Below, in pieces: positions 45,999 to 54,977 of a stretch of 56,338 nt of DNA. The stretch covers positions 2,148 through 58,485 of the forward strand of contig JALHMJ010000009.1 in NCBI GenBank assembly GCA_022844105.1, in the 5' to 3' direction. The DNA is from Hyphomicrobium sp. (GTDB lineage Bacteria > Pseudomonadota > Alphaproteobacteria > Rhizobiales > Hyphomicrobiaceae). The notes beneath the pieces are model-generated. The model saw only the letters and a list, made by a program, of their open reading frames with translations, was not told where the DNA came from and did no database searches. The position numbers and the translations under genes are program-made. Every line of letters begins with the position of its first letter. Within the stretch, counting starts at the first letter, position 1.

Positions 45999-46640
45999 AT
46001 GATCTACAAATTGCTTGCCCGCCTCGTGCTGGCCGCTGCCGTGACCGGAGCCGGCATCGGCCTCAGCATGGCTGAGGATACGCAGACACCGCTGACGCCT
46101 GTTCCGGCTGGAATCGCAGAAGCCACGTTCGCTGCCGGATGCTTCTGGTGCTCGGAAAAGGATTTCGAGAAGGTCGCCGGTGTCACCGAGGTTGTCTCCG
46201 GGTACACGGGCGGCACCTTACCCAACCCGACGTATCATCAGGTCGGCAGTGGCCTGACAGGTCATTTCGAAGCTGTGCGGGTGCGTTTCGACCCGAAGAA
46301 GGTCAGTTACGACGCCCTGCTCGACACGTATTGGCACAACGTCGATTTCCTCGATGGCGGTGGGCAGTTCTGCGACCGCGGGGCAGCGTATCGGCCGGCC
46401 ATCTTCGTGCATGACGAAGCGCAGAAGGCGGCGGCGGAAGCGAGCAAAGCAGCCTTGTCGCGCGACCGGAACGGTTTAGAAATTGCCGTTCAAGTTCTGC
46501 CGGCGGGCACTTTCACAACGGCCGAGGATTATCATCAGGATTACTACAAGACGAATCCGATGCGATATAAGCTCTATCGCAGCGGCTGCGGGCGCGACGC
46601 TCGCTTGCATCAGCTCTGGCCGAACCAAGCCGCGTATTGA
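45999..46640 (+). CDS. msrA: Peptide-methionine (S)-S-oxide reductase, exported
   Basis: Reduces the S epimer of methionine sulfoxide. 213 residues. A Sec-type signal peptide (LLARLVLAAAVTGAGIGLSMA) precedes the MsrA domain. The catalytic Cys48 is in GCFWC, followed by GYTGGTLPNPTYHQVGSGLTGHFEAVRV, YWHNVDFLDGGGQFCDRGAAYRPAIF and PAGTFTTAEDYHQDYY. C-terminal SGCGRD may supply a resolving cysteine. It follows msrB on the same strand by 24 bases. The paired export signals are notable because these enzymes need a periplasmic reductant; no partner thioredoxin-like gene is adjacent. Confidence 0.93.
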   Translation: MIYKLLARLVLAAAVTGAGIGLSMAEDTQTPLTPVPAGIAEATFAAGCFWCSEKDFEKVAGVTEVVSGYTGGTLPNPTYHQVGSGLTGHFEAVRVRFDPKKVSYDALLDTYWHNVDFLDGGGQFCDRGAAYRPAIFVHDEAQKAAAEASKAALSRDRNGLEIAVQVLPAGTFTTAEDYHQDYYKTNPMRYKLYRSGCGRDARLHQLWPNQAAY

Positions 46641-46701
46641 TTGCAAAGCCTTTTTTGGGCTTCCGGCGCCTTGCCACATAAGCTTCACGGAATAATCCAC
46701 A

Positions 46702-46732
46702 GGTGCCCGGACGCACTAGCGCTCCGGGCACC
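46702..46732. terminator. Strong hairpin after msrA
   Basis: GGTGCCCGGA (46702-46711) and TCCGGGCACC (46723-46732) form a perfect 10-bp stem with a CGC/GCG inner pairing. There is no T-run, so it is either a Rho-type terminator aid or a structured leader for the VOC gene. Before it, AAGCC/GGCTT (46646-46662) pairs around six T's. The rest of the 243-base gap holds nothing I can name. Confidence 0.4.
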
Positions 46733-46883
46733 GATCCGTCACAGTTCATGAGAGAGGGCATTGTCGATTCGCTCGTTGTTGTAGAAGGCAGCGGGGCACA
46801 ACATTTTTTCCCGGCGCCGGGAAGCGATGCCATCTCTCCCGTAGTGTGCGGGCTCCGTTGGCATTCGCTTGCAAGGCTGATCA

Positions 46884-47966
46884 ATGACGTCGAACGGGCT
46901 CGTACCGTTGATCCGATACCGCGACGTGGCCGCCGCCGTGGACTGGCTCGCGCACGCCTTCGGTTTTGAACGGCGCAGCATCATCACCGATCCCGACGGC
47001 ACCGTGGCTTACGCAGAATTGTCCTACGGGCGCGGCATCGTCATGCTGGGACCGGTCGGACAGTCGGTGCTCGACAGTCTCATGAAGCAACCCGACGAAG
47101 TCGGCGGGATAGGCACGCAAAGCGTGTACGTCGCGGTCGATAACGTCGAAGGTCACTTCAAACATTCACGCGACGCAGGGGCGGAGATCGTCCTCGAATT
47201 CGGCAGTGACGAAGCGGGGGACCGCGCCTATGCCGCGCGTGACCCGGAGGGCCACGTCTGGAATTTCGGTGCCTATTCACCGTGGCCGGCCGCCGTTTTG
47301 AACCGCCCGGAAGCAGCATCCGAACCGCAGTTTACCGGACGGCCCTCGCGCCTGCAGGCCGTGTTGGGTGGGGCCGTGGCGGTGCTGGCCTTGGCCTCGG
47401 TTGCAGGACTGTCGAATCTCGACGCCCCAAAGCCCGCCCCACGTTTCATGGCGACGCCGACCGCGCCTGCCGCGGCAGTAGACAAAACCGAGAGCGCGTC
47501 ACTTAAAGAAATGCTGGCGCGAGAGTCGCACGCCCGGCAGGAGGCGGCGCGCGTCGCTGCAGCAATTCGTGAGGAACTGGCGCGCGAAAAAACGCTGCGT
47601 GAGGCGTTGGAAACCAAGCTGGCGCAACCGCGCGACGCTCATCCCGCCGCGACTGTCGCTGACGCTCCTGCCGCTGGTCCTCCGGCTGCCGCCCCAATCG
47701 CTGCGGCGGAAGCAGCGCCGCTGGCAGTTCCACCCGCCACCACGGGGTCCATTGGCGACCCGTCGGGCGATCCGGTGCTGAACCCGACGGCGGCGGAACC
47801 TGCGCCGTCTGTTACGGTCGGTCCAGCGACCCCACAGCCGCCCGTGGCCGTCGCACCTGTGCCGGCGAAGTCCAAGCGCGCAAAGCCGCGGACGCAGGCG
47901 CAAAAGAAGCCCAAGCCGGCGGCGAAAAAGAACAGCGATAGCGATCCGTTTTTTCTCTACGATTGA
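46884..47966 (+). CDS. VOC-domain membrane-anchored protein with Ala/Pro/Lys tail
   Basis: A 360-residue composite protein. Residues 5-132 match a VOC/glyoxalase-like domain (VPLIRYRDVAAAVDWLAHAFGFERR...VYVAVDNVEGHFKHSRDAGAEI...RDPEGHVWNFGAY). A hydrophobic span follows (158-176: QAVLGGAVAVLALASVAGL), then a coiled coil (about 200-250), a Pro/Ala-rich linker and a Lys-rich end. With no signal peptide ahead of the VOC domain, that domain is probably cytoplasmic and the tail periplasmic. AAGG lies seven bases before the ATG. Function is unknown; this arrangement is unusual for a VOC protein. Confidence 0.75.
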   Translation: MTSNGLVPLIRYRDVAAAVDWLAHAFGFERRSIITDPDGTVAYAELSYGRGIVMLGPVGQSVLDSLMKQPDEVGGIGTQSVYVAVDNVEGHFKHSRDAGAEIVLEFGSDEAGDRAYAARDPEGHVWNFGAYSPWPAAVLNRPEAASEPQFTGRPSRLQAVLGGAVAVLALASVAGLSNLDAPKPAPRFMATPTAPAAAVDKTESASLKEMLARESHARQEAARVAAAIREELAREKTLREALETKLAQPRDAHPAATVADAPAAGPPAAAPIAAAEAAPLAVPPATTGSIGDPSGDPVLNPTAAEPAPSVTVGPATPQPPVAVAPVPAKSKRAKPRTQAQKKPKPAAKKNSDSDPFFLYD

Positions 47967-48006
47967 CGCACGTCCGAGGGCCCGGTCCAGCGCCCAGCGC
48001 GGTTCG

Positions 48007-50073
48007 TCATTCCGCCGCGTGCCGGTGTGTGGCGAGGACTTGATCGGCAAGGCGCCCAACGAGCTCCGACAGATGGTCGAAGCGGGTCCTGTAGGTCCCG
48101 ACGCCTGAGGTCGCCGACCGCAGCTCCACGATCAGATCGTCCATTTCGGCGGCCGGCAAATGGGCGGTGACGATATCCCAGCCCGGCCAGCCGTCGCGCG
48201 CGGCAAAACCCAGAATTTGGCCGCGGCGTGAGGAAATGATCGCGTTGACGCGCGCGGTTGCTTCCGTGGGGACGGCGATTTCGCACCAGTTAACGGGTTC
48301 GAGCAGGACAGGCTGGCAACTCGGCATTCCTTCACTCATGGCCAGGCGGCCGGCCTGGCGAAAAGCCATATCGGAGCTATCGACGGTATGGAACGAACCG
48401 TCGGTGAGGGTGACCGCAATATCGACCACGGGAAAGCCAAGCGGTCCGGTCTTCAGGTAATCCGCCACACCGATTTCCACCGAGGGAATGTACTGCTTGG
48501 GCACCACGCCGCCTGCAATCACATCCGTGAACCGAAAGCCGGAGCCGCGCGGCAACGGTTCGATGCGGATGACGACATCGCCAAATTGGCCGTGACCGCC
48601 GGATTGCTTTTTGTGGCGGCCGCGGACCTCGCAGGATTTGCGGATCGTTTCCTTGTAGGGAACGAGGCATTTCAAATGCTCGACCGCGATGCCGTGCTTG
48701 CGCTGGAGACGCTCGAACGCGACGCGAAGATGCATCTCGCCTTGGCCTTTGAGCAACGTCTGGTGCGTGTCCTGGGGGTGTTCGACGACCAGAGAGGGGT
48801 CCTCGTCCACGAGTTTGGCGAGCGCGGACGACAACTTCACCTCGTCCTTGCGATCCTGCAAGCCAATAGCGGCTGAGAGAACTGGCTCGGGTGGCGCAGG
48901 GACGACGATCGCAACGAGAGGGACTTTATCGGTCGTGACGGTTTCGCCGGCGCGAATTGAATCCAGGCGGCCGAGGGCGACCGTGTCGCCGGCGCGGGCC
49001 TTGCCCCGTTTGACCGGTTCTTCGCCGCGCAATGTGAAGATACCAGCCACCCGTTCTGTGCCGCTGCTCGAACCCGAGAGTGTGGCGCCATCGGCGATCT
49101 CACCCTTCAAGACGCGGACCAAGGACAGCTTTCCGCCATGACCGGTGTGATAGCTTCTGAGCACGATGGCTGAGCTGTTGGCGCGATCGGCGGCGAGCCG
49201 GGCCGCGACGTCTTCGACGAACGGAACTTCGTGACGGAGCGCTTTCAACAAGCGGAAAATTCCGTTGCCGTTTTCCGCGCTGCCAATCAAAACCGGGCAA
49301 ATCAGGCCCTGGCGCAGGTCTGCGGTCAAATCGTTGAACACATGGTCGTTCGGCGGCTGCATGTCCGACAGCAGTTGCTCCATGAGGGCGTCGTCGTAAT
49401 CTGCGAGTTGCTCCAACATGTGGAAGCGGGCGTCTTTTTCGCGAGCCGCAAGGTCATCGGGCAGTGGCACGATCTGGCTCGGCGCATGCTCGCGATAGAC
49501 ATAGGCCCGCTCCGAGGCCAGATCGATGAAGCCGGTCGCAATGCCGTTTTCCCAAATTGGGATTTGGCGCAGAACCAAAGGCCGCGACGACGCCGGCTGC
49601 AGCATCGGGATGATATCGCGTAGGGATGCTGAGACGCTGTCGATCTTATTCAGGAACAGGAAATGGGGGATGCCACGGTCTTCCAGCGATTTCAAAATCA
49701 ACTGCAGAGCAGGCAAGCGTTTCAAGTCGGGTTCGCAGACGACGACGGCGGCGTCGACGCCGGTTAGAGCCAATGCACCCTCGTACTGAAACTCAACCGA
49801 TCCAGGGCAATCGATAAACGTGAACGTGTCGCCGAGAAATTGGACATCAGCCACGTTGAGGCCAACGCTCATGCCATGGTTGCGAGCTTCGGGACTGGCG
49901 TCGCCGACGCTGCTCTTGTCGGCGACAGTGCCTTGTCGGCTGATGCCGCCGGTCCGGGCGAGAATGGCTTCGAGCAGCGTCGTTTTGCCGGAGAGATACG
50001 GGCCTACCAGTGCAATGCAGCGGCTGCTGCGGCCCGATGCCGGGCCGCCGGTTGGGTTTTCCAAATTCCCCAT
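48007..50073 (-). CDS. Elongation factor G-like translational GTPase
   Basis: A 688-residue homologue of EF-G from the divergent EF-G-like group, distinct from FusA. The P-loop is GPYLSGKT (24-31) instead of AHIDAGKT. The switch I region RNHGMSVGLN (64-73) lacks the usual ERGITI. G3 reads DCPGS (88-92) where DTPGH is standard, so the GTPase His is replaced by Ser92. G4 NKID (142-145) is intact. Domains II-V follow, including EDPSLVVEHPQDTHQTLLKGQGEMHL, KKQSGGHGQFGDVVIRIEP and SRRGQILG. An excellent AAAGGAGG precedes the ATG. The role is unknown. Confidence 0.9.
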   Translation of the reverse strand: MGNLENPTGGPASGRSSRCIALVGPYLSGKTTLLEAILARTGGISRQGTVADKSSVGDASPEARNHGMSVGLNVADVQFLGDTFTFIDCPGSVEFQYEGALALTGVDAAVVVCEPDLKRLPALQLILKSLEDRGIPHFLFLNKIDSVSASLRDIIPMLQPASSRPLVLRQIPIWENGIATGFIDLASERAYVYREHAPSQIVPLPDDLAAREKDARFHMLEQLADYDDALMEQLLSDMQPPNDHVFNDLTADLRQGLICPVLIGSAENGNGIFRLLKALRHEVPFVEDVAARLAADRANSSAIVLRSYHTGHGGKLSLVRVLKGEIADGATLSGSSSGTERVAGIFTLRGEEPVKRGKARAGDTVALGRLDSIRAGETVTTDKVPLVAIVVPAPPEPVLSAAIGLQDRKDEVKLSSALAKLVDEDPSLVVEHPQDTHQTLLKGQGEMHLRVAFERLQRKHGIAVEHLKCLVPYKETIRKSCEVRGRHKKQSGGHGQFGDVVIRIEPLPRGSGFRFTDVIAGGVVPKQYIPSVEIGVADYLKTGPLGFPVVDIAVTLTDGSFHTVDSSDMAFRQAGRLAMSEGMPSCQPVLLEPVNWCEIAVPTEATARVNAIISSRRGQILGFAARDGWPGWDIVTAHLPAAEMDDLIVELRSATSGVGTYRTRFDHLSELVGRLADQVLATHRHAAE

Positions 50074-50574
50074 GGTGTCCTCCTTTGCCGCTCGTGCCGG
50101 ATCACCGGCGGCGGCTGAGCAAGGCGCGACTGAGGGCGCTGTCGCGCGCCTTTAGCGCCTCGTGAAGGCGTGCGATCGTTGCGATGCTCGCGCCGCAGAG
50201 GCTGGCTGGCAAGAGGCTGTCACGTAAACGTGCGAGACGGGGACACTCGTCGGGCGCTTTCTTCTCATGCCGCGCTGCAATGTGTTTGACCGAAATAGGC
50301 GTTTATCCGCATTGCGCCGCAATACAAGCGGCTCCATCTAACCGATTAATATTTTGCATTGCGAGACAACTTCGATCGAACGCAAGTAAATAGAAACAAA
50401 TGCTCGTGTTTAATCTTGACGTGCGGTGCCAACGCACCAACTATGAATTGTGATCGTTTGTTGTCGAAGCTGTTTCCGTCTGTTGTGATCGGCACGTCGC
50501 AATCAGATTGGAAACATCCCGTACGGGTGGGGCAACATCCGGTATTTGTATCGCGTAGCGGGCCAGGACTTGTC
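50074..50574. other. Lower-GC intergenic region with possible promoter
   Basis: About 500 bases, visibly richer in A/T than its surroundings (50270-50470 especially). TTGACG (50424-50429) precedes a GGTGC-CAAC-GCACC hairpin or operator and AACTAT, which could drive the small gene at 50575. The plus-strand frame stays open here but looks non-coding (no ribosome binding site, poor codon pattern). I see no RNA gene. Confidence 0.4.
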
Positions 50575-50787
50575 ATGACAGACGACCAACTGATGTTGGC
50601 GGCGCGGGCCGCAGGGTTTTCAATGATCCCCCCGCAAGACGCCTCCGAGACCGATCCGGAAACGGTCGTCGTGGAAGAGACCGTGGATTTGTCAGCGGCG
50701 GCGGCAGCCTATTTTGCCAAGCTCAAATCCTGGTTGCCATCCGCGCCAGCGGTGACCACTTGGCTACAGAGCCGCGCTCCGGCCTGA
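50575..50787 (+). CDS. Small protein of unknown function (70 aa)
   Basis: A 70-residue soluble acidic protein. CAGGA lies six bases before the ATG at 50575, and codons from here on are GC-rich in the third position, unlike the open frame upstream. It contains TDDQLMLAARAAGFSMIPPQD, an acidic middle, and a C-terminal AAAYFAKLKSWLPSAPAVTTWLQSR-like helical end. No signal peptide or cysteine. No family recognised. Confidence 0.55.
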   Translation: MTDDQLMLAARAAGFSMIPPQDASETDPETVVVEETVDLSAAAAAYFAKLKSWLPSAPAVTTWLQSRAPA

Positions 50788-50979
50788 TGTCATCCTGATG
50801 TCATGTTGCGAGGTGCAGTGAGAGTTGCACGCTCTGCATGTGTCCAGCGGTCCACCGCATGGGACGAAAATCCATTAGATTGACCTGCCAAAGATCCATT
50901 GATCGCTGGAAGGCGTTGACCTTGCGCAGGCGAGCGGTCACCCTTGCCGTCGTCGGTTTTTTGTCAGGAGATTTCAGCC

Positions 50980-51420
50980 ATGCTTCGTGCCGTTTTGATT
51001 GCAGCCACGCTGCTCGCCGTTCCCGCCGCCGCGATCGCCCAGAATTCGGCGATTATCAAAGAGCGACAGGCCAACTTCAAAGCCCTGGGTGACGCGGCTA
51101 AGCCGACCGGCGCGATGCTCAAGGGCGAAGCCGATTTCGATCTCGCTGCCGTCAAGAATGCGATCAAGGTGTTCCAGGAAAAGGCAGCGCTGCAGCCCAA
51201 GCTGTTCCCGGACGACAGCAAGGAAGGCGAGAAGACGGAAGCGCTGCCGGTCATCTGGGAGAACAAGGCTGATTTCGAGGAGCGCTTTGTTAAACTCGCC
51301 GCGGCGGCCAAAGCCGCGGACGCTTCAATCACCGACGCCGATACGTTTGAAGCCGAATGGCCCAAGGTCATGGGCAACTGCGGCGGCTGCCACAAGAAGT
51401 ATCGCAAGCCGAAAGACTGA
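50980..51420 (+). CDS. Cytochrome c' (class II cytochrome c)
   Basis: A 146-residue periplasmic heme protein. A signal peptide (VLIAATLLAVPAAAIAQ) is followed by a four-helix bundle with the C-terminal heme site CGGCH (Cys134, Cys137, His138) typical of cytochrome c'. The N-terminal IIKERQANFKALGDAAK helix matches the family. Such proteins bind NO, CO or act in electron transfer. AGGAG lies nine bases before the ATG at 50980. A cytochrome b561 gene follows 34 bases after the stop; the two form a likely redox pair. Confidence 0.93.
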   Translation: MLRAVLIAATLLAVPAAAIAQNSAIIKERQANFKALGDAAKPTGAMLKGEADFDLAAVKNAIKVFQEKAALQPKLFPDDSKEGEKTEALPVIWENKADFEERFVKLAAAAKAADASITDADTFEAEWPKVMGNCGGCHKKYRKPKD

Positions 51421-51454
51421 GACGCCAAGCCGGCAGAGCATTTGATCATATCCA

Positions 51455-52177
51455 ATGCCAGAACGCGTTGAGGGCAGAGTGCGGATCGCCGCTTGGGATC
51501 TGCCGACGAGGGTTTTCCATTGGACCCTTGTCGCCCTTATTGTGGCGGCGTGGGTGAGCTTTGAATACTCCGAGGAACTGGAGGACCCGCGTCTCGTCTG
51601 GCATCGCTGGAACGGGCTTGCGCTTCTGACACTTATCGTCTGGCGCATTCTTTGGGGGTTTGCCGGTCCAGGGTCGGCCCGCTTCGCCACCTTTGTGCGC
51701 GGACCGGCAGCAGCGCTTAGCTACGCTCGCGACCTCGTTCGCGGGAATTCCCGCCACTTCCTCGGCCACAATCCGCTCGGCGGCCTGTTCATAGTGCTGT
51801 TGATCGGCGCCGTCGGCGTCATCGGGACACTGGGTCTGTTCGCGCTCGAACACAATGACAACGCCACAGGGCCGCTTTATAAGTATGCTGGCGAAGCATG
51901 GGCGAAGGTGTTCACGCGCTGGCACCGGATCATGTTCGAGCCGGTTCTGCTGGCCCTGATCGCGGTCCACATCGCGGCGAACGTCTATTACAGCGTCGTG
52001 AAGCGCGAGCCACTCATTGCCGCCATGGTCACGGGCAAGAAGCCGGCGGGCTCCTACGAAGATGGAGCCGACGCGGCTCCACTCCCGCGGCCGATTTTGC
52101 GCGCCCTCGTGTTGCTCGGCATTGCTGCGACACTCGTGATCGGCGGGATTGTTGCGGCCGGCGGCAGGCTACCCTGA
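51455..52177 (+). CDS. Cytochrome b561 (Ni-hydrogenase-type b subunit family)
   Basis: A 240-residue inner-membrane diheme cytochrome of the b561/HyaC type. Four core helices with candidate heme His: WDLPTRVFHWTLVALIV (first helix), WHRWNGLALLTLIVWRILWGF (second), HNPLGGLFIVLLIGAVGVIGTLG (third) and RWHRIMFEPVLLALIAVHIAANVYY (fourth). A fifth hydrophobic segment ends the protein. It probably passes electrons between quinol and the periplasmic cytochrome c' encoded just upstream. No strong ribosome binding site precedes the ATG at 51455. Confidence 0.92.
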   Translation: MPERVEGRVRIAAWDLPTRVFHWTLVALIVAAWVSFEYSEELEDPRLVWHRWNGLALLTLIVWRILWGFAGPGSARFATFVRGPAAALSYARDLVRGNSRHFLGHNPLGGLFIVLLIGAVGVIGTLGLFALEHNDNATGPLYKYAGEAWAKVFTRWHRIMFEPVLLALIAVHIAANVYYSVVKREPLIAAMVTGKKPAGSYEDGADAAPLPRPILRALVLLGIAATLVIGGIVAAGGRLP

Positions 52178-52196
52178 TGCCGGCGCCGCAGGCGCA

Positions 52197-53408
<1,212 letters not shown>

Positions 53409-53671
53409 TCAATTCTTTCGTAACCGGGTGGATGTGGGTGCGCACTGCGCTCCGCGAGCGGCCGGGAAGCTACGCCGCAGTGCAGCAATTCGCAAGTCGC
53501 CCATTGGTCGGGACTGAGATGACGGATTAGAGGGCCAACTGGTGCGCATTTCGGCAATTGCGCTCTGGTTGCAACATGTTGAGCTCAGTTACAAAATGCC
53601 CGCGCATCGCCTTATTCCCGGCCAACCCACGCCACGTCACCGGTTGGTAATGACTGCCAAGCAAAGGTAGC

Positions 53672-53688
53672 GCATCCGATTCGGATGC
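53672..53688. promoter_or_regulatory. 17-base palindrome upstream of the 98-aa gene
   Basis: GCATCCGA and TCGGATGC are perfect 8-base arms around one T (53672-53688), about 23 bases before the ATG at 53712. It is a candidate operator or leader hairpin. The rest of the 306-base gap to aatA shows nothing else I can support. Confidence 0.4.
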
Positions 53689-53711
53689 CGAAGCAGATGG
53701 AGGGCACAAAC

Positions 53712-54008
53712 ATGACCGGATCATTCCGCATCAACGGGCGTCGTTTCACGCTCGACATTCTCATGGGTCTTGGTTTGTTTTCGCTGGCAATGATTGCGAT
53801 CGTCGGCGGGACATCACCAGCAGGCGCCGTCGAGGCCGCGGTTTTAACCCTCGCCGAAACACGCTGGTTGCCGCTGGCGCTGATGGCTGCCATGTTTTCG
53901 CTGTTTATGGCCTTCAATCTTGCCTTGTATCGTCACGTCCGGCGCGTGTATGCGGAGGAAGCGTTGCATCGGCGGGGATCCGGCCGGCGTCGCTCGGCGT
54001 ACCGATAA
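53712..54008 (+). CDS. Small membrane protein (98 aa)
   Basis: A 98-residue protein with two predicted membrane helices (about 17-35 and 52-72) and a very basic C-terminus (RRGSGRRRSAYR). No signal peptide cleavage site; both ends probably face the cytoplasm. GGAGG lies eight bases before the ATG at 53712. No family recognised. It is first of three small membrane-protein genes in a row on the plus strand. Confidence 0.65.
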   Translation: MTGSFRINGRRFTLDILMGLGLFSLAMIAIVGGTSPAGAVEAAVLTLAETRWLPLALMAAMFSLFMAFNLALYRHVRRVYAEEALHRRGSGRRRSAYR

Positions 54009-54076
54009 CGTCACGAAAATTTGGCAACCGAACCGCTTGTCGTGGATAAGCGTTCGGTTCACAGGGACAGTAACAC

Positions 54077-54649
54077 ATGGCCGGTCAAGCGACTTCGAAC
54101 CAGCCTCCTGTTTCGGGCGCGGCGATCGCGGTTAACACCGTTCGCCGGGGGCTCGCGGCTTCCGTCGTGCTTGCACCGGTCTTTGCTCTGGCCGGGGCCA
54201 TTGCCTTTGTTAATCCAAGCGCGCAACTCGAGCGCGGCCTGTCCTTCGCCGCTGAGACCGAGGCCCGTTTGATGGCGGCCGAAAATACGGTTCGGCCGGC
54301 AACCGCCATTGCGAGCCGCGCCTACGAAGAAGGTTCGGAAGGCTTTTGGCTGACGCGGGCACCTGACGCAGAAAATATTTCTCGCGTTGCGTGGACGGCT
54401 CCCGTTGCGGCCGGAGACCGGGTGGTTGTCAATTTCGGCCCCTCTGATCGCGAGATCATCGATGTGGTCGCCGTCGAGGAAGCTGGCGGCGCTGCCACTC
54501 GGATTGACACAGGTGACGGGCGTTCGGCGCGTTTCGATATCACCGGCCGCCGCGTCGATAAACCTGACAGCGGTATAGTGCGGCTGTCCGTCGACGCCGA
54601 AGGCCGGGGCTTGACCACGATTACGCCGCCGCTGGACCGCGCGCTCTAA
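54077..54649 (+). CDS. Membrane-anchored protein of unknown function (190 aa)
   Basis: A 190-residue protein with one N-terminal hydrophobic span (about 26-45: LAASVVLAPVFALAGAIAFV) acting as anchor. The periplasmic part of about 140 residues is rich in beta-type and acidic segments (e.g. GDRVVVNFGPSDREIIDVVAVEE). No cysteine. AGGGA lies about nine bases before the ATG at 54077. I recognise no domain. It follows the 98-residue gene by 68 bases. Confidence 0.65.
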   Translation: MAGQATSNQPPVSGAAIAVNTVRRGLAASVVLAPVFALAGAIAFVNPSAQLERGLSFAAETEARLMAAENTVRPATAIASRAYEEGSEGFWLTRAPDAENISRVAWTAPVAAGDRVVVNFGPSDREIIDVVAVEEAGGAATRIDTGDGRSARFDITGRRVDKPDSGIVRLSVDAEGRGLTTITPPLDRAL

Positions 54650-54768
54650 GTCACACCTTGCTGCCTGATCGGGTCGCCGGGATTGCGCTGGCGAGGCGTC
54701 CCCGCCTATTGTCTCGACCGGGGCGGAGCCGGGGCGCTTACGCCCGGCCTTGCGACCGGGGGACTTGC

Positions 54769-54948
54769 ATGCGTCTCAATCCGCCGACTGTGATTATCTT
54801 TATGATTTCGCTTCTGCTCGCGTTCCTCGCGATCATGACGAAGCTGCAGTTTCTGCCCATCCCACGCCACCTGCCGCACCAAGAGTTCTGGCTGGCGATC
54901 ACGGCGTATTTCGTCCTGATGGTCGGCAACGTCGTCAAAGGCCTGTAG
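54769..54948 (+). CDS. Small membrane protein (59 aa)
   Basis: A 59-residue protein with two hydrophobic helices (about 7-22 and 41-56), joined by a short loop (PIPRHLPHQ). GGGGGA lies about five bases before the ATG at 54769. The frame upstream of that ATG looks non-coding. A GC-rich hairpin-prone leader (54715-54765) precedes it. It is convergent with the SDR gene, 29 bases apart. No family recognised. Confidence 0.6.
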   Translation: MRLNPPTVIIFMISLLLAFLAIMTKLQFLPIPRHLPHQEFWLAITAYFVLMVGNVVKGL

Positions 54949-54977
54949 GTCGCGCGTTAATCGCACGGCGCGGCATC

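Noticed and set aside
46646-46662. AAGCC-TTTTTTG-GGCTT as an intrinsic terminator of msrA
   Set aside because: The T-run is inside the loop, not after the stem, so it would not act as a standard terminator.
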